From contig JADKHH010000001.1 of assembly GCA_016721905.1 (NCBI GenBank), positions 620,001 to 684,000 of the forward strand: a DNA stretch of 64,000 nucleotides. Reading direction: 5' to 3'. Positions 1-9,036 of the stretch are shown in pieces (within the stretch, counting starts at the first letter, position 1; each line of letters opens with the position of its first letter). Both the position numbers and the translations under genes were made by a program. The notes beneath the pieces were generated by a model. The model was given only the letters and a program-made list of their open reading frames with translations, did not search any database and had not been told where the DNA came from. The DNA is from Candidatus Opimibacter skivensis. Lineage in GTDB: Bacteria > Bacteroidota > Bacteroidia > Chitinophagales > Saprospiraceae.

Positions 1-14
1 AATATACCCGCAAC

Positions 15-1232
15 ATGACGAATAGTCTTCCAACCTCCCTGCCCTTATCAAAGCTAGTGACCGAGATGCAGGAATCTGCAACCCTCAAAATGGCCAAAAT
101 GGCCCGTGAACTGAAAGCCCAGGGAAAGGACGTGATTGACCTGAGCCTCGGCGAGCCTGACTTTGATACACCTGTGCACATCAAGGAGGCTGCAAAGAAG
201 GCGCTGGATGATGGCTATACAAAATATACGCCTGTCAATGGGCTACTTGAACTACGCCAGGCAATCGTCAACAAACTGGCGCGGGAAAATGACCTGCATT
301 ATACTGTCAATCAAATCGTCGTCTCCAATGGCGCAAAGCAAAGTGTGTACAACCTTTGCATGGCTCTGCTTGATCCAGGTGATGAGGTTATCCTGCCTGC
401 TCCCTACTGGGTCTCCTATGCAGAAATCGTAAAGATGGCTGGTGGAGTGCCTGTCATAGCCAACTCCTCTATTGAACAGGATTTTAAAAGCACTCCAGAG
501 GAGATTGAAGCGCTTATTACAGACCGCACCAAGTTTATCCTGTATTCTTCACCCTGCAATCCTAGTGGCTCCGTATTCTCTTTTGATGAACTACAAGCAC
601 TCGCATTGATGCTGCAGGCGCATGAACATGTGTTAGTGGTTTCAGATGAGATCTATGAACACATCAATTTTACGGACCGCCATTATACAATAGCCTCTAT
701 GGAGGGTATGAAGGACCGCACCGTGATCATCAATGGGATGTCTAAGGGATATGCGATGACAGGATGGAGGCTAGGCTATATAGCTGGACCTGATTGGGTT
801 GCAGATGCTTGTACCAAGATCCAGGGTCAAGTGACCAGTGGAGCAAGTTCATTTGGCCAGAAAGCTGCTGCCGTTGCTCTTGAATCAGACCATACGCCTA
901 CAAAGGACATGGTGAAAGCTTTCCATCAGCGAAGGGATCTGATCATCAACCTACTCGAACAAATTCCATTGCTCCTGGTTAATCGTCCACAAGGTGCATT
1001 CTATATTTTTCCGGATGTATCTGCTTATTTTGGCAGGACATCAACAGGAGGATATCATGTCAAAGACGCGGATGATATGAGCTTGTACTTGTTGGCTGAA
1101 GCACGCGTAAGTACGGTATCCGGTGTTGCTTTTGGAAATGAAAAATGTATTCGCTTATCCTATGCCACGTCGGATGAAAAATTGAAAGATGCTGCTGAAC
1201 GAATTAGTAAAGCCCTATCTATTCTGATCTAA
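15..1232 (+). CDS. aspC: Aspartate aminotransferase (class I PLP aminotransferase)
   Basis: A cytosolic PLP enzyme that moves the amino group between aspartate and 2-oxoglutarate. The 405 residues match the usual length of the prokaryotic aspartate aminotransferase subfamily. The N-terminal substrate motif SLGEPDFDTP lies near residues 44-53, NPSG near 182-185 and the cofactor-binding Asp in SDEIYEH near 211. The Schiff-base lysine is K244 in NGMSKGYAMTGWR, and the carboxylate-binding arginine is at the C-terminal end. The ATG is 14 bases from the window edge, so its promoter is not visible. The stop codon directly abuts the stop codon of the convergent lipoprotein gene. Other substrates, such as prephenate or aromatic amino acids, cannot be excluded from the sequence. 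Confidence 0.93.
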   Translation: MTNSLPTSLPLSKLVTEMQESATLKMAKMARELKAQGKDVIDLSLGEPDFDTPVHIKEAAKKALDDGYTKYTPVNGLLELRQAIVNKLARENDLHYTVNQIVVSNGAKQSVYNLCMALLDPGDEVILPAPYWVSYAEIVKMAGGVPVIANSSIEQDFKSTPEEIEALITDRTKFILYSSPCNPSGSVFSFDELQALALMLQAHEHVLVVSDEIYEHINFTDRHYTIASMEGMKDRTVIINGMSKGYAMTGWRLGYIAGPDWVADACTKIQGQVTSGASSFGQKAAAVALESDHTPTKDMVKAFHQRRDLIINLLEQIPLLLVNRPQGAFYIFPDVSAYFGRTSTGGYHVKDADDMSLYLLAEARVSTVSGVAFGNEKCIRLSYATSDEKLKDAAERISKALSILI

Positions 1233-2633
1233 TCACCTGACCAGGATAAAATCCTGCTCTTTGTACTGAAGTATCCTGATCCGCTGGTTTTCATAATAGA
1301 GGGGAACATTCATCTCCTTGGGTGCACCAGTAGTATTTTTGTATACAGGTTTGATATCAAAACCTGATGCAAGGCCATATGACTGCGGATCCATATGACC
1401 TATGAGGCCTTCCTGTCCATAGTCAGACAAACTTTTAGCCAGCCACATCATTAAGTCATAACCCAGGAAAGCATTGAGGTCAGGAATGGTGTGAAACTTG
1501 CGGTAAAACCCTGTTTTAAAGGACTGATAATCCGGACTGGCCACATCAATGAAGGAGGAAATGCTCAAATGAAGGGACAGGCTCTCCATGTAATTTGCAT
1601 TGAGGTTGGTATAGCCGACCCATTGCGGCAGCCCGAAAACGATGGCCTCCCTGGTGTCCTTATCCGCATGAAGTTTCCGCATAAAGGCATTGACAAATGT
1701 CTCTTCAGATTTGAGGAAATACGGTAGAATAAAAATCGTCCCCTTTTCATCAGACATCAAATCATGCAAGTTTGTGTTGAGCATTTCCGGTGACGAATCT
1801 TTGATCACGAGTTCTTCAGCCTCCACACCTTCTGTCCTGGTGAACATTTGAGCTCTGTTTCGTTCGACCGGGTTATCTCTTGTGACCACAAATACTTTTT
1901 TATCACGCATCCTGTCACGGATGTAATCCGTAATGAATTGGGCGTGTGTGCTGAGCGCGGGATAAAGTTGGATGAGGAATGGATTGGTAGAATCCATCGT
2001 AAAAGCCGGAAGCCATGGCGATACGACCATGATTTCGTTTTTTAGTCCAAAGGAAGCAAGCGTTTCAAGATCTTTCTTTTCATAAGGGCCGATGATAACA
2101 TCTGCATTTTGAACTTCTTCTTTGGCTATTAATTTAGGTAATGTCACAGCCGCTGCATCAGCATCGAAACTTCTTACTTTGATGGGCAACCCGATAGAAT
2201 CTATCTTGTCCATAGCCATGCGCACACCTGCATAGTATTGAATAAACCTGTTCAATTTCGGATCCTGGTGCTCGCTGAACAATTCAGCATTGAGTGCATT
2301 GAAAGGTATCAGTAGCGCAATTTCAGCAGCCCCATGCTTAACAGGCTTATCCGGTTGGATTACTGCATCCGTTACGATAGGTGGTGTCTTGTCTTCAGTC
2401 CACTCTATCGTGTCAGTCTTAATAGCCTCGCGGGGAACCAGGATCACTGAATCCGAATCAGGATCGTACTGCTTCACATCATCTTGTGTGGTAACGGGAG
2501 GTTCAGAAGCCTGTGGTGGTTTCACCACAACACGCTTTGGCGTTGAACAAGAAAATATAGTGCATATCACCAGGCACAGTAGCAGTGCATTACTCCCACT
2601 CAATGGTTGCCGGTGGTTTGGTACTGATATCAT
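1233..2633 (-). CDS. Lipoprotein with periplasmic ligand-binding (receptor-type) fold
   Basis: Probable envelope lipoprotein of 466 residues. The N-terminus has a hydrophobic stretch ending in a lipobox (TIFSC, Cys about residue 29). A Pro/Asp-rich linker to about residue 95 follows, then a domain resembling type-1 periplasmic binding proteins of branched-chain amino acid transporters (AALLIPFNA, an extended DADAA segment, and VIIGPYEKKD near 180). In Bacteroidota such proteins often follow guaA and may carry LysM repeats. I see no LysM here. The start overlaps the end of guaA by 44 bases, so the two are probably cotranscribed and translationally coupled. No permease or ATPase is nearby, which argues for a structural or sensing role rather than ABC transport. 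Ligand unknown. Confidence 0.75.
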   Translation of the reverse strand: MISVPNHRQPLSGSNALLLCLVICTIFSCSTPKRVVVKPPQASEPPVTTQDDVKQYDPDSDSVILVPREAIKTDTIEWTEDKTPPIVTDAVIQPDKPVKHGAAEIALLIPFNALNAELFSEHQDPKLNRFIQYYAGVRMAMDKIDSIGLPIKVRSFDADAAAVTLPKLIAKEEVQNADVIIGPYEKKDLETLASFGLKNEIMVVSPWLPAFTMDSTNPFLIQLYPALSTHAQFITDYIRDRMRDKKVFVVTRDNPVERNRAQMFTRTEGVEAEELVIKDSSPEMLNTNLHDLMSDEKGTIFILPYFLKSEETFVNAFMRKLHADKDTREAIVFGLPQWVGYTNLNANYMESLSLHLSISSFIDVASPDYQSFKTGFYRKFHTIPDLNAFLGYDLMMWLAKSLSDYGQEGLIGHMDPQSYGLASGFDIKPVYKNTTGAPKEMNVPLYYENQRIRILQYKEQDFILVR

Positions 2634-4134
2634 ATACGACCCTATTGATGCCCTTTACTTTATTGATGATTTCACTGGATATTTCCGCCAATATTTCATG
2701 CGGGATCTTACTCCATTCTGCGGTCATGCCATCAACTGAATTGACAGCTCGAAGGGCAATGGCATTTTCATAACTCCGCTCATCACCCATCACCCCAACG
2801 GAAAGGATGGGAAGGAATATTGCGCCGGACTGCCAGATTTTATCATACCAGCCATGCTTGCGGAGGATATCTGTATAGATGGCATCGGCTTCCTGGAGGG
2901 TGGCCACTTTTTCAGGGGTCACATCACTGATGATCCTTATGGCCAATCCTGGTCCTGGAAAAGGATGCCTTCCCAGTATCTCTGCGGGAATGCCTAGCGC
3001 ATCACCAACCTTTCGCACTTCGTCTTTAAACAACATGCGGAGCGGTTCAACGATCTTCAATTTGAGATGATCAGGCAATCCTCCTACATTGTGATGAGAC
3101 TTGATAGTTGCAGATGGACCATGAACTGAAATGGATTCTATCACATCCGGATATATGGTTCCTTGTCCCAGCCATTTTACGGCAGGGTATGCATGCGCTT
3201 CTTCTTCAAACACTTCGATAAACATCCTGCCGATCGCTTTCCTTTTCAACTCAGGATCCGTAATTCCGGCTAAGCCATCCCAAAACTTCTGACGCGCATC
3301 GATGCCATGTACCTTCAATCCCATCTCGGCATATTTGTCCATGACCAATTGGAATTCATTTTTCCTCAACAAACCATTGTCAATAAAAAAACAATGCAGC
3401 TTGTCACCGATAGCTTTGTGAAGCAGAAGTGCGCCGACCGTACTGTCCACACCACCGGATAACGCCATGAGGACTTCTTCGCCCTGTGTTTGTTGTTTTA
3501 TGGTTTGGACACTCTCTTCGATAAACAAATCGGGTGTCCATCTTTCCTTGAGTCCGGCAATACCTCTTAAAAAATTAGATAACAATAGGTGACCATCGAG
3601 GGAGTGCGTGACTTCGGGATGATACTGGACGCAACAAATCATTTTATCAAAATGTCCTGGAAGGCTCGCATATGCGGCAACAGGTATACTGTCTGTTTCT
3701 GCAAGCAGTTCGAATCCTTCAGGTAACTCTAGAATAGTATCACCGTGCGACATCCACACCTGAGACCCTTGAGGTATACCTGAAAAGAATGGATGTTCAG
3801 GCCTGAGAACCTGCAGCCTTGCTTTGCCATATTCTCGTTTGTCTGAGCGGGCTACACTGCCACCAAACGTATCAGCAATATACTGAGCACCGTAACAGAT
3901 ACCCAGGATAGGCACTTTGCCAACCCAGGCAGAGAGGTCTGGTCGTAATGCATTAGCATCCCTTACAGAGAAGGGACTGCCTGACAAAATCAATGCTTTT
4001 ACATCTGAAGGTATTTCTGCAGGTAAGGCATGATAAGGTATAATCTCACTGAAGATTTCCAGTTCGCGGACGCGACGGGCAATCAATTGGGTGTATTGTG
4101 CACCAAAGTCAAGGATGAGTACTTTTTCCTTCAT
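2590..4134 (-). CDS. guaA: GMP synthase (glutamine-hydrolysing)
   Basis: Converts XMP to GMP using ATP and glutamine, the last step of guanine nucleotide synthesis. An N-terminal class I glutamine amidotransferase domain (residues 1-195) has the nucleophile C80 in GICYGAQ and the His/Glu pair of the triad at H172 and E174. It is followed by the ATP pyrophosphatase domain with the P-loop SGGVDST at 226-232, and the C-terminal dimerisation domain ending in KPPATIEWE. The length of 514 is typical. The downstream lipoprotein gene overlaps its 3' end. A perfect 10-bp inverted repeat lies between its start and the preceding nusB. Confidence 0.98.
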   Translation of the reverse strand: MKEKVLILDFGAQYTQLIARRVRELEIFSEIIPYHALPAEIPSDVKALILSGSPFSVRDANALRPDLSAWVGKVPILGICYGAQYIADTFGGSVARSDKREYGKARLQVLRPEHPFFSGIPQGSQVWMSHGDTILELPEGFELLAETDSIPVAAYASLPGHFDKMICCVQYHPEVTHSLDGHLLLSNFLRGIAGLKERWTPDLFIEESVQTIKQQTQGEEVLMALSGGVDSTVGALLLHKAIGDKLHCFFIDNGLLRKNEFQLVMDKYAEMGLKVHGIDARQKFWDGLAGITDPELKRKAIGRMFIEVFEEEAHAYPAVKWLGQGTIYPDVIESISVHGPSATIKSHHNVGGLPDHLKLKIVEPLRMLFKDEVRKVGDALGIPAEILGRHPFPGPGLAIRIISDVTPEKVATLQEADAIYTDILRKHGWYDKIWQSGAIFLPILSVGVMGDERSYENAIALRAVNSVDGMTAEWSKIPHEILAEISSEIINKVKGINRVVYDISTKPPATIEWE

Positions 4135-4160
4135 CAGGGTATGGCTCTATATGTTGAATA

Positions 4161-4187
4161 CAGGAAATACTATGATTGTATTTCCTG
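4161..4187 (-). other. 10-bp perfect inverted repeat between nusB and guaA
   Basis: A 10-bp stem (caggaaatac / gtatttcctg) with a 7-base loop sits in the 70-bp gap between nusB and guaA. On the minus strand it is not followed by a run of T, so it is a poor intrinsic terminator. It may be an RNA processing or attenuation hairpin, or an operator. Confidence 0.4.
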
Positions 4188-4204
4188 CAAAGTTTAATCC
4201 TGAA

Positions 4205-5143
4205 TTATTCTTCCAGGAGGCCCCTGCCTTCCTTCTTAATCTTTCCTTCTTCTAGCATGGTCTTCATCAACTTATCCAAAATCCCATTTACAAAGTCCTT
4301 GCTCTTAGGGGTACTGTACTCCTTGGATATATCTACATACTCATCAAGGGTCACTTTGGTAGGGATGGTCGGGAAATACAGGAATTCCACCAACGCCATT
4401 TTGATAAGAATGACATCCAGCACCGCAAGCCGTTCCATATCCCAGTTCTTGAGCGTAGGTTCGATCAGTTTTTCCAATTCAGGTGCCTGTTCCATGGTCA
4501 CCTCAATCAGTTTACGACCAAAATCAATTACGGTGTCGTTGTCAGGGAGATATTCTTCGAAGAAGCGCTCGTTGCTCTCTGGTAGTTGCTTGATAATCTT
4601 CTTGAGAGCACCAATGACCAGGGATTTATCTTCCTGCCAAAAGGAATATTGGTCATCCACCATCTCCTCATAAATCTCATTTTTACGCAGATCCCTGTAG
4701 ATATCCAGTAAAAACTCACGATGCCTGGCATTATCCACTTCCTCCAGGACATAGGTCTTATATTCCGGTGTCTTGGAAAATGTATTGTACATCTTCATAA
4801 GTAGATCCTGGTCCAGTCTTGCGCCAAAGGACCGTTTATCAAAATAAGTCCTGAGTGCTTTGTTCTTGACCAGGCTCTGGATAAGTTCATTCTCGTAAAG
4901 CTTGGCATTCCAGAGGGGATCTTCGGGGCCGGGTCTGAGTTTAGCATGACGCGCATCTCTGTCTGAGACAGCCTGATGGGTGATTTCCAGAATGATGAAA
5001 AGGTTAAACAACAGACTTTCGTAGGCCAGATCGACGGCCTGGTCATAGCGGCGCAACAAATCCTTGTGGCTTACGCCGGGGTCACGATCCAGGGAATACA
5101 GCAATTGCATCACTTTAACCCTTATACTTCTCCTGCTTACCAT
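4205..5143 (-). CDS. nusB: Transcription antitermination factor NusB, long form
   Basis: NusB joins NusE in rRNA antitermination complexes. The conserved start SRRSIRVKVMQLLYS at residues 3-17 and a C-terminal all-helical NusB domain from about residue 170 identify it. The C-terminal signatures are DWDMERLAVLDVILIKMALVEF split over helices, then PTKVTLDEYVDISKEYSTPKS and FVNGILD. The protein has 312 residues against roughly 140 in proteobacteria, because of a helical insertion between the first helix and the C-terminal core. That long form is usual in Bacteroidota. It lies upstream of guaA on the same strand and has a good promoter candidate at 5181-5188. Confidence 0.93.
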   Translation of the reverse strand: MVSRRSIRVKVMQLLYSLDRDPGVSHKDLLRRYDQAVDLAYESLLFNLFIILEITHQAVSDRDARHAKLRPGPEDPLWNAKLYENELIQSLVKNKALRTYFDKRSFGARLDQDLLMKMYNTFSKTPEYKTYVLEEVDNARHREFLLDIYRDLRKNEIYEEMVDDQYSFWQEDKSLVIGALKKIIKQLPESNERFFEEYLPDNDTVIDFGRKLIEVTMEQAPELEKLIEPTLKNWDMERLAVLDVILIKMALVEFLYFPTIPTKVTLDEYVDISKEYSTPKSKDFVNGILDKLMKTMLEEGKIKKEGRGLLEE

Positions 5144-5180
5144 ATCGGATGTGCCTCAGTTGATTCAACGAACATTCGCG

Positions 5181-5188
5181 CAAAAATA
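5181..5188 (-). promoter_or_regulatory. Putative -7 element (TATTTTTG) for nusB
   Basis: On the minus strand the sequence TATTTTTG matches the Bacteroidota -7 consensus TAnnTTTG, about 38 bases upstream of the nusB ATG. The matching -33 TTTG is weak (CTTG at a slightly long spacing). Confidence 0.45.
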
Positions 5189-5270
5189 AAACTTATTTGA
5201 GTTTACCCTGCAAGAACGAATAATAATTTATTAAATGTGATACATATTTTTAAAAAACCTTGATTTTAGG

Positions 5271-6740
5271 TCAGTTTAGAGTTACACTCTGCGGAAGTGA
5301 GCGAATATGCCACATTTCGATCACCTTACCACCCTGGATGTGGACTACACCCGGATTGGACCTGATAATCGTCTTAAGCAGGATATCATCAGCCTCATAC
5401 CAATCATATTTACTTCCTATAGCCGCCTTAAATGATTCCAGCTTTTCACCGCCGGCCCCACCTGCTGCTGCATAGACTTTAGCTCCTTGCTTCATCACAT
5501 TGTCCATCAGGATATTCACTTTACCCGTATAATCTTCTACATATCCTTTGTCCCATGCAAACACCTCCTTACTCTCCTTCCGTGTCCCTATCTGCTTGAT
5601 GCTCTTAACCACCATGACACTATCGGGGCTCACCGTAACGGTATCCGTCTGCCAGGTAGTATCCGGCACCATGATTTCCTGGATTTCTGCGATGCCATCG
5701 AGTTTGTATGCCACGATGAGGAATACATGTCCTGAATCTGTCAGGATATCCTCAGCCACATCAAATCCATCCGGACTGATGATTGAAAACTCACTGACTT
5801 TGGTGGCTTCGATGGCTGGTTTCGTTTTTATCTGCTCCACAACGCCCCACTCTTCTTTTGGATAGCTGGCGAGGTTCTTCATATACTCGTCATTGGCAAG
5901 CACCTTGACTTCACCTGTCTTCTTATTCTGAAGTTTCCAGCCAGTGATCGTGACGGAGGCAGCTGCTTCTTCTTCAGCCGTTTTCTTCTGATACAAGTCA
6001 GTACCTACTGCAAATGGCCGGAAGTCGACCACCGGAAGTCCCCAATAAAAATTGCGAAGGCAGAAGAATATCAGTAAGGCAGTCGCAACCCAAATCGTAA
6101 TCGAACGCGCTTTGGGAGATAAGAGCTGATGCATGTCTTTATGCCTAAACACAAAATATAAGGCAGGCATCAACAAAACCAGGTCCTTAAAAAAGGAAAT
6201 CTTAGGCACGAGTTTGATGAAATCCCCAAAACATCCGCAGTCTGTAACCCGCATATTAGTCTCCGTATAAGGACCCCATTCTGAAAACTGGAAGAAGTTA
6301 ACTCCACTCGGGACATAGCCTGTGAGGAATGTGAAACCTGTCAAAATGGTAAAGAAAATCACCAGGAGCAGAAACGCCCAACTGGTGAGTTTAGGTCTGT
6401 GTCCCAGCACCAGCATCAATCCCAGTACAATCTCTAACACGATCATGGTCACTGAAAAAACAAGGGATATACTGCTCAGGAAAGGAAACAGCGGGGCCAT
6501 AAAGCTCATGGCTGTATCAGCAAAGGTGTATTCAAATTCTGTGAAATATTGCTCCATCTTGAAAGCTGTCCCCATGGGGTCAACTGCTTTCACCAATCCT
6601 GAAATAATAAACAGTATACCTGTGAAATTCTGCAGGAAAGTCATCAACCAATGCTTGTGTCCTTTCTTCAAGAGACCAATAATACCGGTGAGGATGGCCG
6701 CTGCAACAGCGATGTAGAGGATGAGCGTGAGTATGGTCAT
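5271..6740 (-). CDS. DoxX/MauE-like membrane protein with C-terminal thioredoxin-like domain (BT_3928 type)
   Basis: Inner-membrane protein of 489 residues. The N-terminal half has several membrane helices of the DoxX/MauE type (about residues 1-20, 35-52, 85-112, 120-140, 183-200 and 214-230), with the motif CGCFGD at 168-173 before a helix. The C-terminal half (about 250-489) is soluble and ends in a thioredoxin-like region that has no visible CxxC. I chose the start at 6740 rather than the longer reading frame because ATG at 6740-6738 overlaps the TGA of the upstream DUF1599 gene in a classic ATGA junction. This pair is a conserved Bacteroidota neighbourhood. The function is not established; a role in quinone-linked redox or thiol chemistry is an inference from the family. 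Confidence 0.8.
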   Translation of the reverse strand: MTILTLILYIAVAAAILTGIIGLLKKGHKHWLMTFLQNFTGILFIISGLVKAVDPMGTAFKMEQYFTEFEYTFADTAMSFMAPLFPFLSSISLVFSVTMIVLEIVLGLMLVLGHRPKLTSWAFLLLVIFFTILTGFTFLTGYVPSGVNFFQFSEWGPYTETNMRVTDCGCFGDFIKLVPKISFFKDLVLLMPALYFVFRHKDMHQLLSPKARSITIWVATALLIFFCLRNFYWGLPVVDFRPFAVGTDLYQKKTAEEEAAASVTITGWKLQNKKTGEVKVLANDEYMKNLASYPKEEWGVVEQIKTKPAIEATKVSEFSIISPDGFDVAEDILTDSGHVFLIVAYKLDGIAEIQEIMVPDTTWQTDTVTVSPDSVMVVKSIKQIGTRKESKEVFAWDKGYVEDYTGKVNILMDNVMKQGAKVYAAAGGAGGEKLESFKAAIGSKYDWYEADDILLKTIIRSNPGVVHIQGGKVIEMWHIRSLPQSVTLN

Positions 6741-7285
6741 AAGGATTCTTGTTCTTCTAAACGGATAAGGGCAAAAACACAATAGTTGATGATGTCCATA
6801 TAATTAGCATCAACACCTTCAGAGACAAGTAGCTGCCCATGGTTATCTTCAATCTGCTTGATGCGTAAAAGCTTCATCAGGATTAGATCTGTATAACTGC
6901 TGATCCGCATATCTCTCCAGATCTCCCCATAATCATGATTTTTGTCGCGAAACAACTGCCTCGTCTCACTGACAAAGGTATCATAAAGAGGGGCTAATTC
7001 AGTGACTGGTATATCCTGCCTGTCATCACTTCCCAGGGAATGCTGGATGAGCGCCATGAGGCTGTAATTGATCATTCCCACATATTCATCCTCTACCCCG
7101 TCGCTGACTTTACTTGTACCTTGTTCCTCTATATTACGAACCCGGGCAGCTTTAATATAAATCTGGTCCGTCAGGGAGGAAAGCCTCAATATCCGCCAGG
7201 CAGAACCATAGTCCTTGTTTTTACGAAGGAAAAGCTCCTTGCACCTGGCAATCACTGTATCATACTGGGTGAGGCTTTGTTCCAC
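6737..7285 (-). CDS. DUF1599 protein (nucleotide modification associated domain 1), internal duplication
   Basis: Small cytosolic protein of 182 residues made of two homologous halves. Residues 5-85 and 95-178 both carry a pattern of the form KNxDYGxxWRxxRxSSxTD followed by a K-R-x-IE segment and a xxINYxxxALI motif. This matches the family called DUF1599, which in phages is linked to modified nucleotides. The start is GTG at 7285, chosen because the preceding codons do not fit the family and the N-terminus then begins with the QYDTVI motif. It is coupled to the downstream DoxX-like gene by a 4-base ATGA overlap. The enzymatic role is unknown. Confidence 0.8.
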   Translation of the reverse strand: MEQSLTQYDTVIARCKELFLRKNKDYGSAWRILRLSSLTDQIYIKAARVRNIEEQGTSKVSDGVEDEYVGMINYSLMALIQHSLGSDDRQDIPVTELAPLYDTFVSETRQLFRDKNHDYGEIWRDMRISSYTDLILMKLLRIKQIEDNHGQLLVSEGVDANYMDIINYCVFALIRLEEQESL

Positions 7286-7377
7286 TGAAAAGATATATTA
7301 TTGAGTGTTTTAAATTGCTACCGGATGAATATCAGTCATCAAAGTGATCAAATGAGGTACAAAGATTATCAAAAAAT

Positions 7378-7385
7378 TAAATTTG
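7378..7385 (+). promoter_or_regulatory. Putative -7 element (TAAATTTG) for the EamA transporter gene
   Basis: Exact fit to TAnnTTTG 32 bases before the ATG at 7417, in the divergent gap shared with the DUF1599 gene. No clear TTTG at the -33 distance. Confidence 0.4.
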
Positions 7386-7416
7386 ACCTGTTAACAATAC
7401 CTAAAACGGTCCATTG

Positions 7417-8301
7417 ATGGAGTTTCTTTGGTGCATTACGGTAACAACCTGCATAGGCATTGGTTTCAAGCTATTCGGCCGTTTCAACATAAATACATTC
7501 AATGCCATCGTTATCAATTATACCGTCTGCCTGATCCTGGGCACCCTGATAGGCAAAGAACCCGGATGGCCTTTTTCCGGTGCGATTCTGCAGGCACAAT
7601 GGTTTTCGTTTGATGTGATCCTTGGATTGATGTTTATCGTTGGTTTCAACCTTACGGCGCATTCGATCCAGCAGGCAGGAATCACCATGACCACTTTAAT
7701 CCAGCGGATGTCCATTATCCTGACGGTCTCCTTCACGGTCATCCTGTTCCACGAACATTTTGGTTGGCTGGAATTGTGCGGCCTTTTGTTGGCGCTCATG
7801 GCTATCATTGCTATCAACCAGAAAACATCCTCCTTATCGCTTAAGCTGTCAGGACCCTTCCCACTAATTCTCATGGCAGTGCTAGTAATTTCCGCTGCTA
7901 TTGAAATTCTTCTTTATTACGTAGAGAAAACCGGATTGGTTGGAAATGATCAAATGGCCTTTACTACACACGGTTTTGGATGTGCAGCTATATTCGGATG
8001 GGTTTCATTAGTCTGGCTGGCATTCAAAAGGAAACTAAAGCTAACAGGAAGAGACGTGATCGCAGGAATCCTTCTGGGCATACCTAACTTCTTTTCCATT
8101 TTTCTCCTGCTGAAAATGCTCAACCAGGGATGGAACGGATCACTGATGTATCCGTTGGTCAATGTATCTGTGTTATTACTCTCTACGATAGTGGCCGTCA
8201 TTGCATTCCGGGAAAAACTAAATCGGCTCAATTGGATCGGCATTGGTCTTGCTTCAGCTGCCATCCTGGTCATCGCGTATGCACATACCACTTCCCATTG
8301 A
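7417..8301 (+). CDS. EamA/DMT-family transporter
   Basis: Polytopic inner-membrane protein of 294 residues with about ten hydrophobic helices arranged as two similar halves, the pattern of EamA drug/metabolite transporters. Recognisable parts are the helix with TTLIQRMSIILTVSFTV in the first half and the corresponding SLMYPLVNVSVLLLSTIVAV segment near residues 238-257, each followed by a short loop with a conserved acidic/basic pair (FHEHFGW, FREKLNR). I start at the ATG at 7417; an in-frame TTG lies one codon earlier. The gene is 11 bases upstream of the IMPACT-family gene. Substrate unknown. Confidence 0.85.
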   Translation: MEFLWCITVTTCIGIGFKLFGRFNINTFNAIVINYTVCLILGTLIGKEPGWPFSGAILQAQWFSFDVILGLMFIVGFNLTAHSIQQAGITMTTLIQRMSIILTVSFTVILFHEHFGWLELCGLLLALMAIIAINQKTSSLSLKLSGPFPLILMAVLVISAAIEILLYYVEKTGLVGNDQMAFTTHGFGCAAIFGWVSLVWLAFKRKLKLTGRDVIAGILLGIPNFFSIFLLLKMLNQGWNGSLMYPLVNVSVLLLSTIVAVIAFREKLNRLNWIGIGLASAAILVIAYAHTTSH

Positions 8302-8312
8302 AAGACCAATTC

Positions 8313-8960
8313 ATGACATTGAAGTCCCTCTCTGAAGGGTATTATATGGAACGAGGCAGTAAATTCCATGCCTACGCCTTTCCTGTTCAGACGGAGGATG
8401 AAGTCCATAGTATTCTTCAAGTATTGAAAAAGGAACATCCTAAGGCAAGACATTTCTGTAGTGCATTGCGCCTGCATCCTGATGCTTCACTAGAAAGATC
8501 GAACGATGACGGAGAACCATCAGGTTCAGCAGGCAGGCCTATCCTCGGGCAACTTGTAAAACATGATCTGACTAATGTTTTCGTCGTGGTCGTCAGATAC
8601 TTTGGTGGTACTAAACTTGGAATCCCCGGACTGATAGAAGCGTATAAAACAAGCACTGCAAATGCAATCAATGCCGCAATCACGATTGAAGGGAATGTGT
8701 TTAGTAAAGTGGCGGTCAATCTAACTTTTGAATCCTATTCACCTTTCCTCAATTTTTGCAAGCAGCATAGCATTCCTGTATTCGAAGAGTCATTTGATAA
8801 TAGGGTTACCTTGATCATTGGTTTTAGAAAATCTGATGTTAAAGAACTTCTTCATGACGCTTTGAAAGAATACAGTAGAATGGATTTCATGGAACTTGAA
8901 GAATACGCCTCCTATCTTGATTTCCAGATTAGATTCCTTGATCAGGATCAGATATTGTAA
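8313..8960 (+). CDS. IMPACT/YigZ (UPF0029) family protein
   Basis: Cytosolic protein of 215 residues. The N-terminal UPF0029 domain is recognised by the region around KARHFCSALRL, DDGEPSGSAGRPIL and the strand-turn VVVRYFGGTKLGIPGLIEAY, all hallmarks of the YigZ/IMPACT family. A smaller C-terminal ferredoxin-like domain follows (DUF1949 type). IMPACT relatives regulate translation in eukaryotes; the bacterial function is not settled. I placed the start at the ATG at 8313, 11 bases after the stop of the transporter gene. An in-frame TTG at 8298 overlaps that stop and is an alternative. Probably cotranscribed with the transporter. Confidence 0.9.
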   Translation: MTLKSLSEGYYMERGSKFHAYAFPVQTEDEVHSILQVLKKEHPKARHFCSALRLHPDASLERSNDDGEPSGSAGRPILGQLVKHDLTNVFVVVVRYFGGTKLGIPGLIEAYKTSTANAINAAITIEGNVFSKVAVNLTFESYSPFLNFCKQHSIPVFEESFDNRVTLIIGFRKSDVKELLHDALKEYSRMDFMELEEYASYLDFQIRFLDQDQIL

Positions 8961-9036
8961 ACGCTCCACGCGATCATTGCAGACCTCCTGCAACAATAAA
9001 GTCATACTCAATAAAACAAAGTAATTTTACCCCGAT

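Noticed and set aside
1491..1727. Open frame on the strand opposite the lipoprotein gene
   Set aside because: Overlaps a well-supported gene completely and shows no family motif. The same applies to the many frames opposite guaA, nusB, groEL, coxA, actB and purL.
8130..8312. Longer N-terminus of the IMPACT-family protein
   Set aside because: It would read through the transporter gene in another frame; the family N-terminus starts near 8313.
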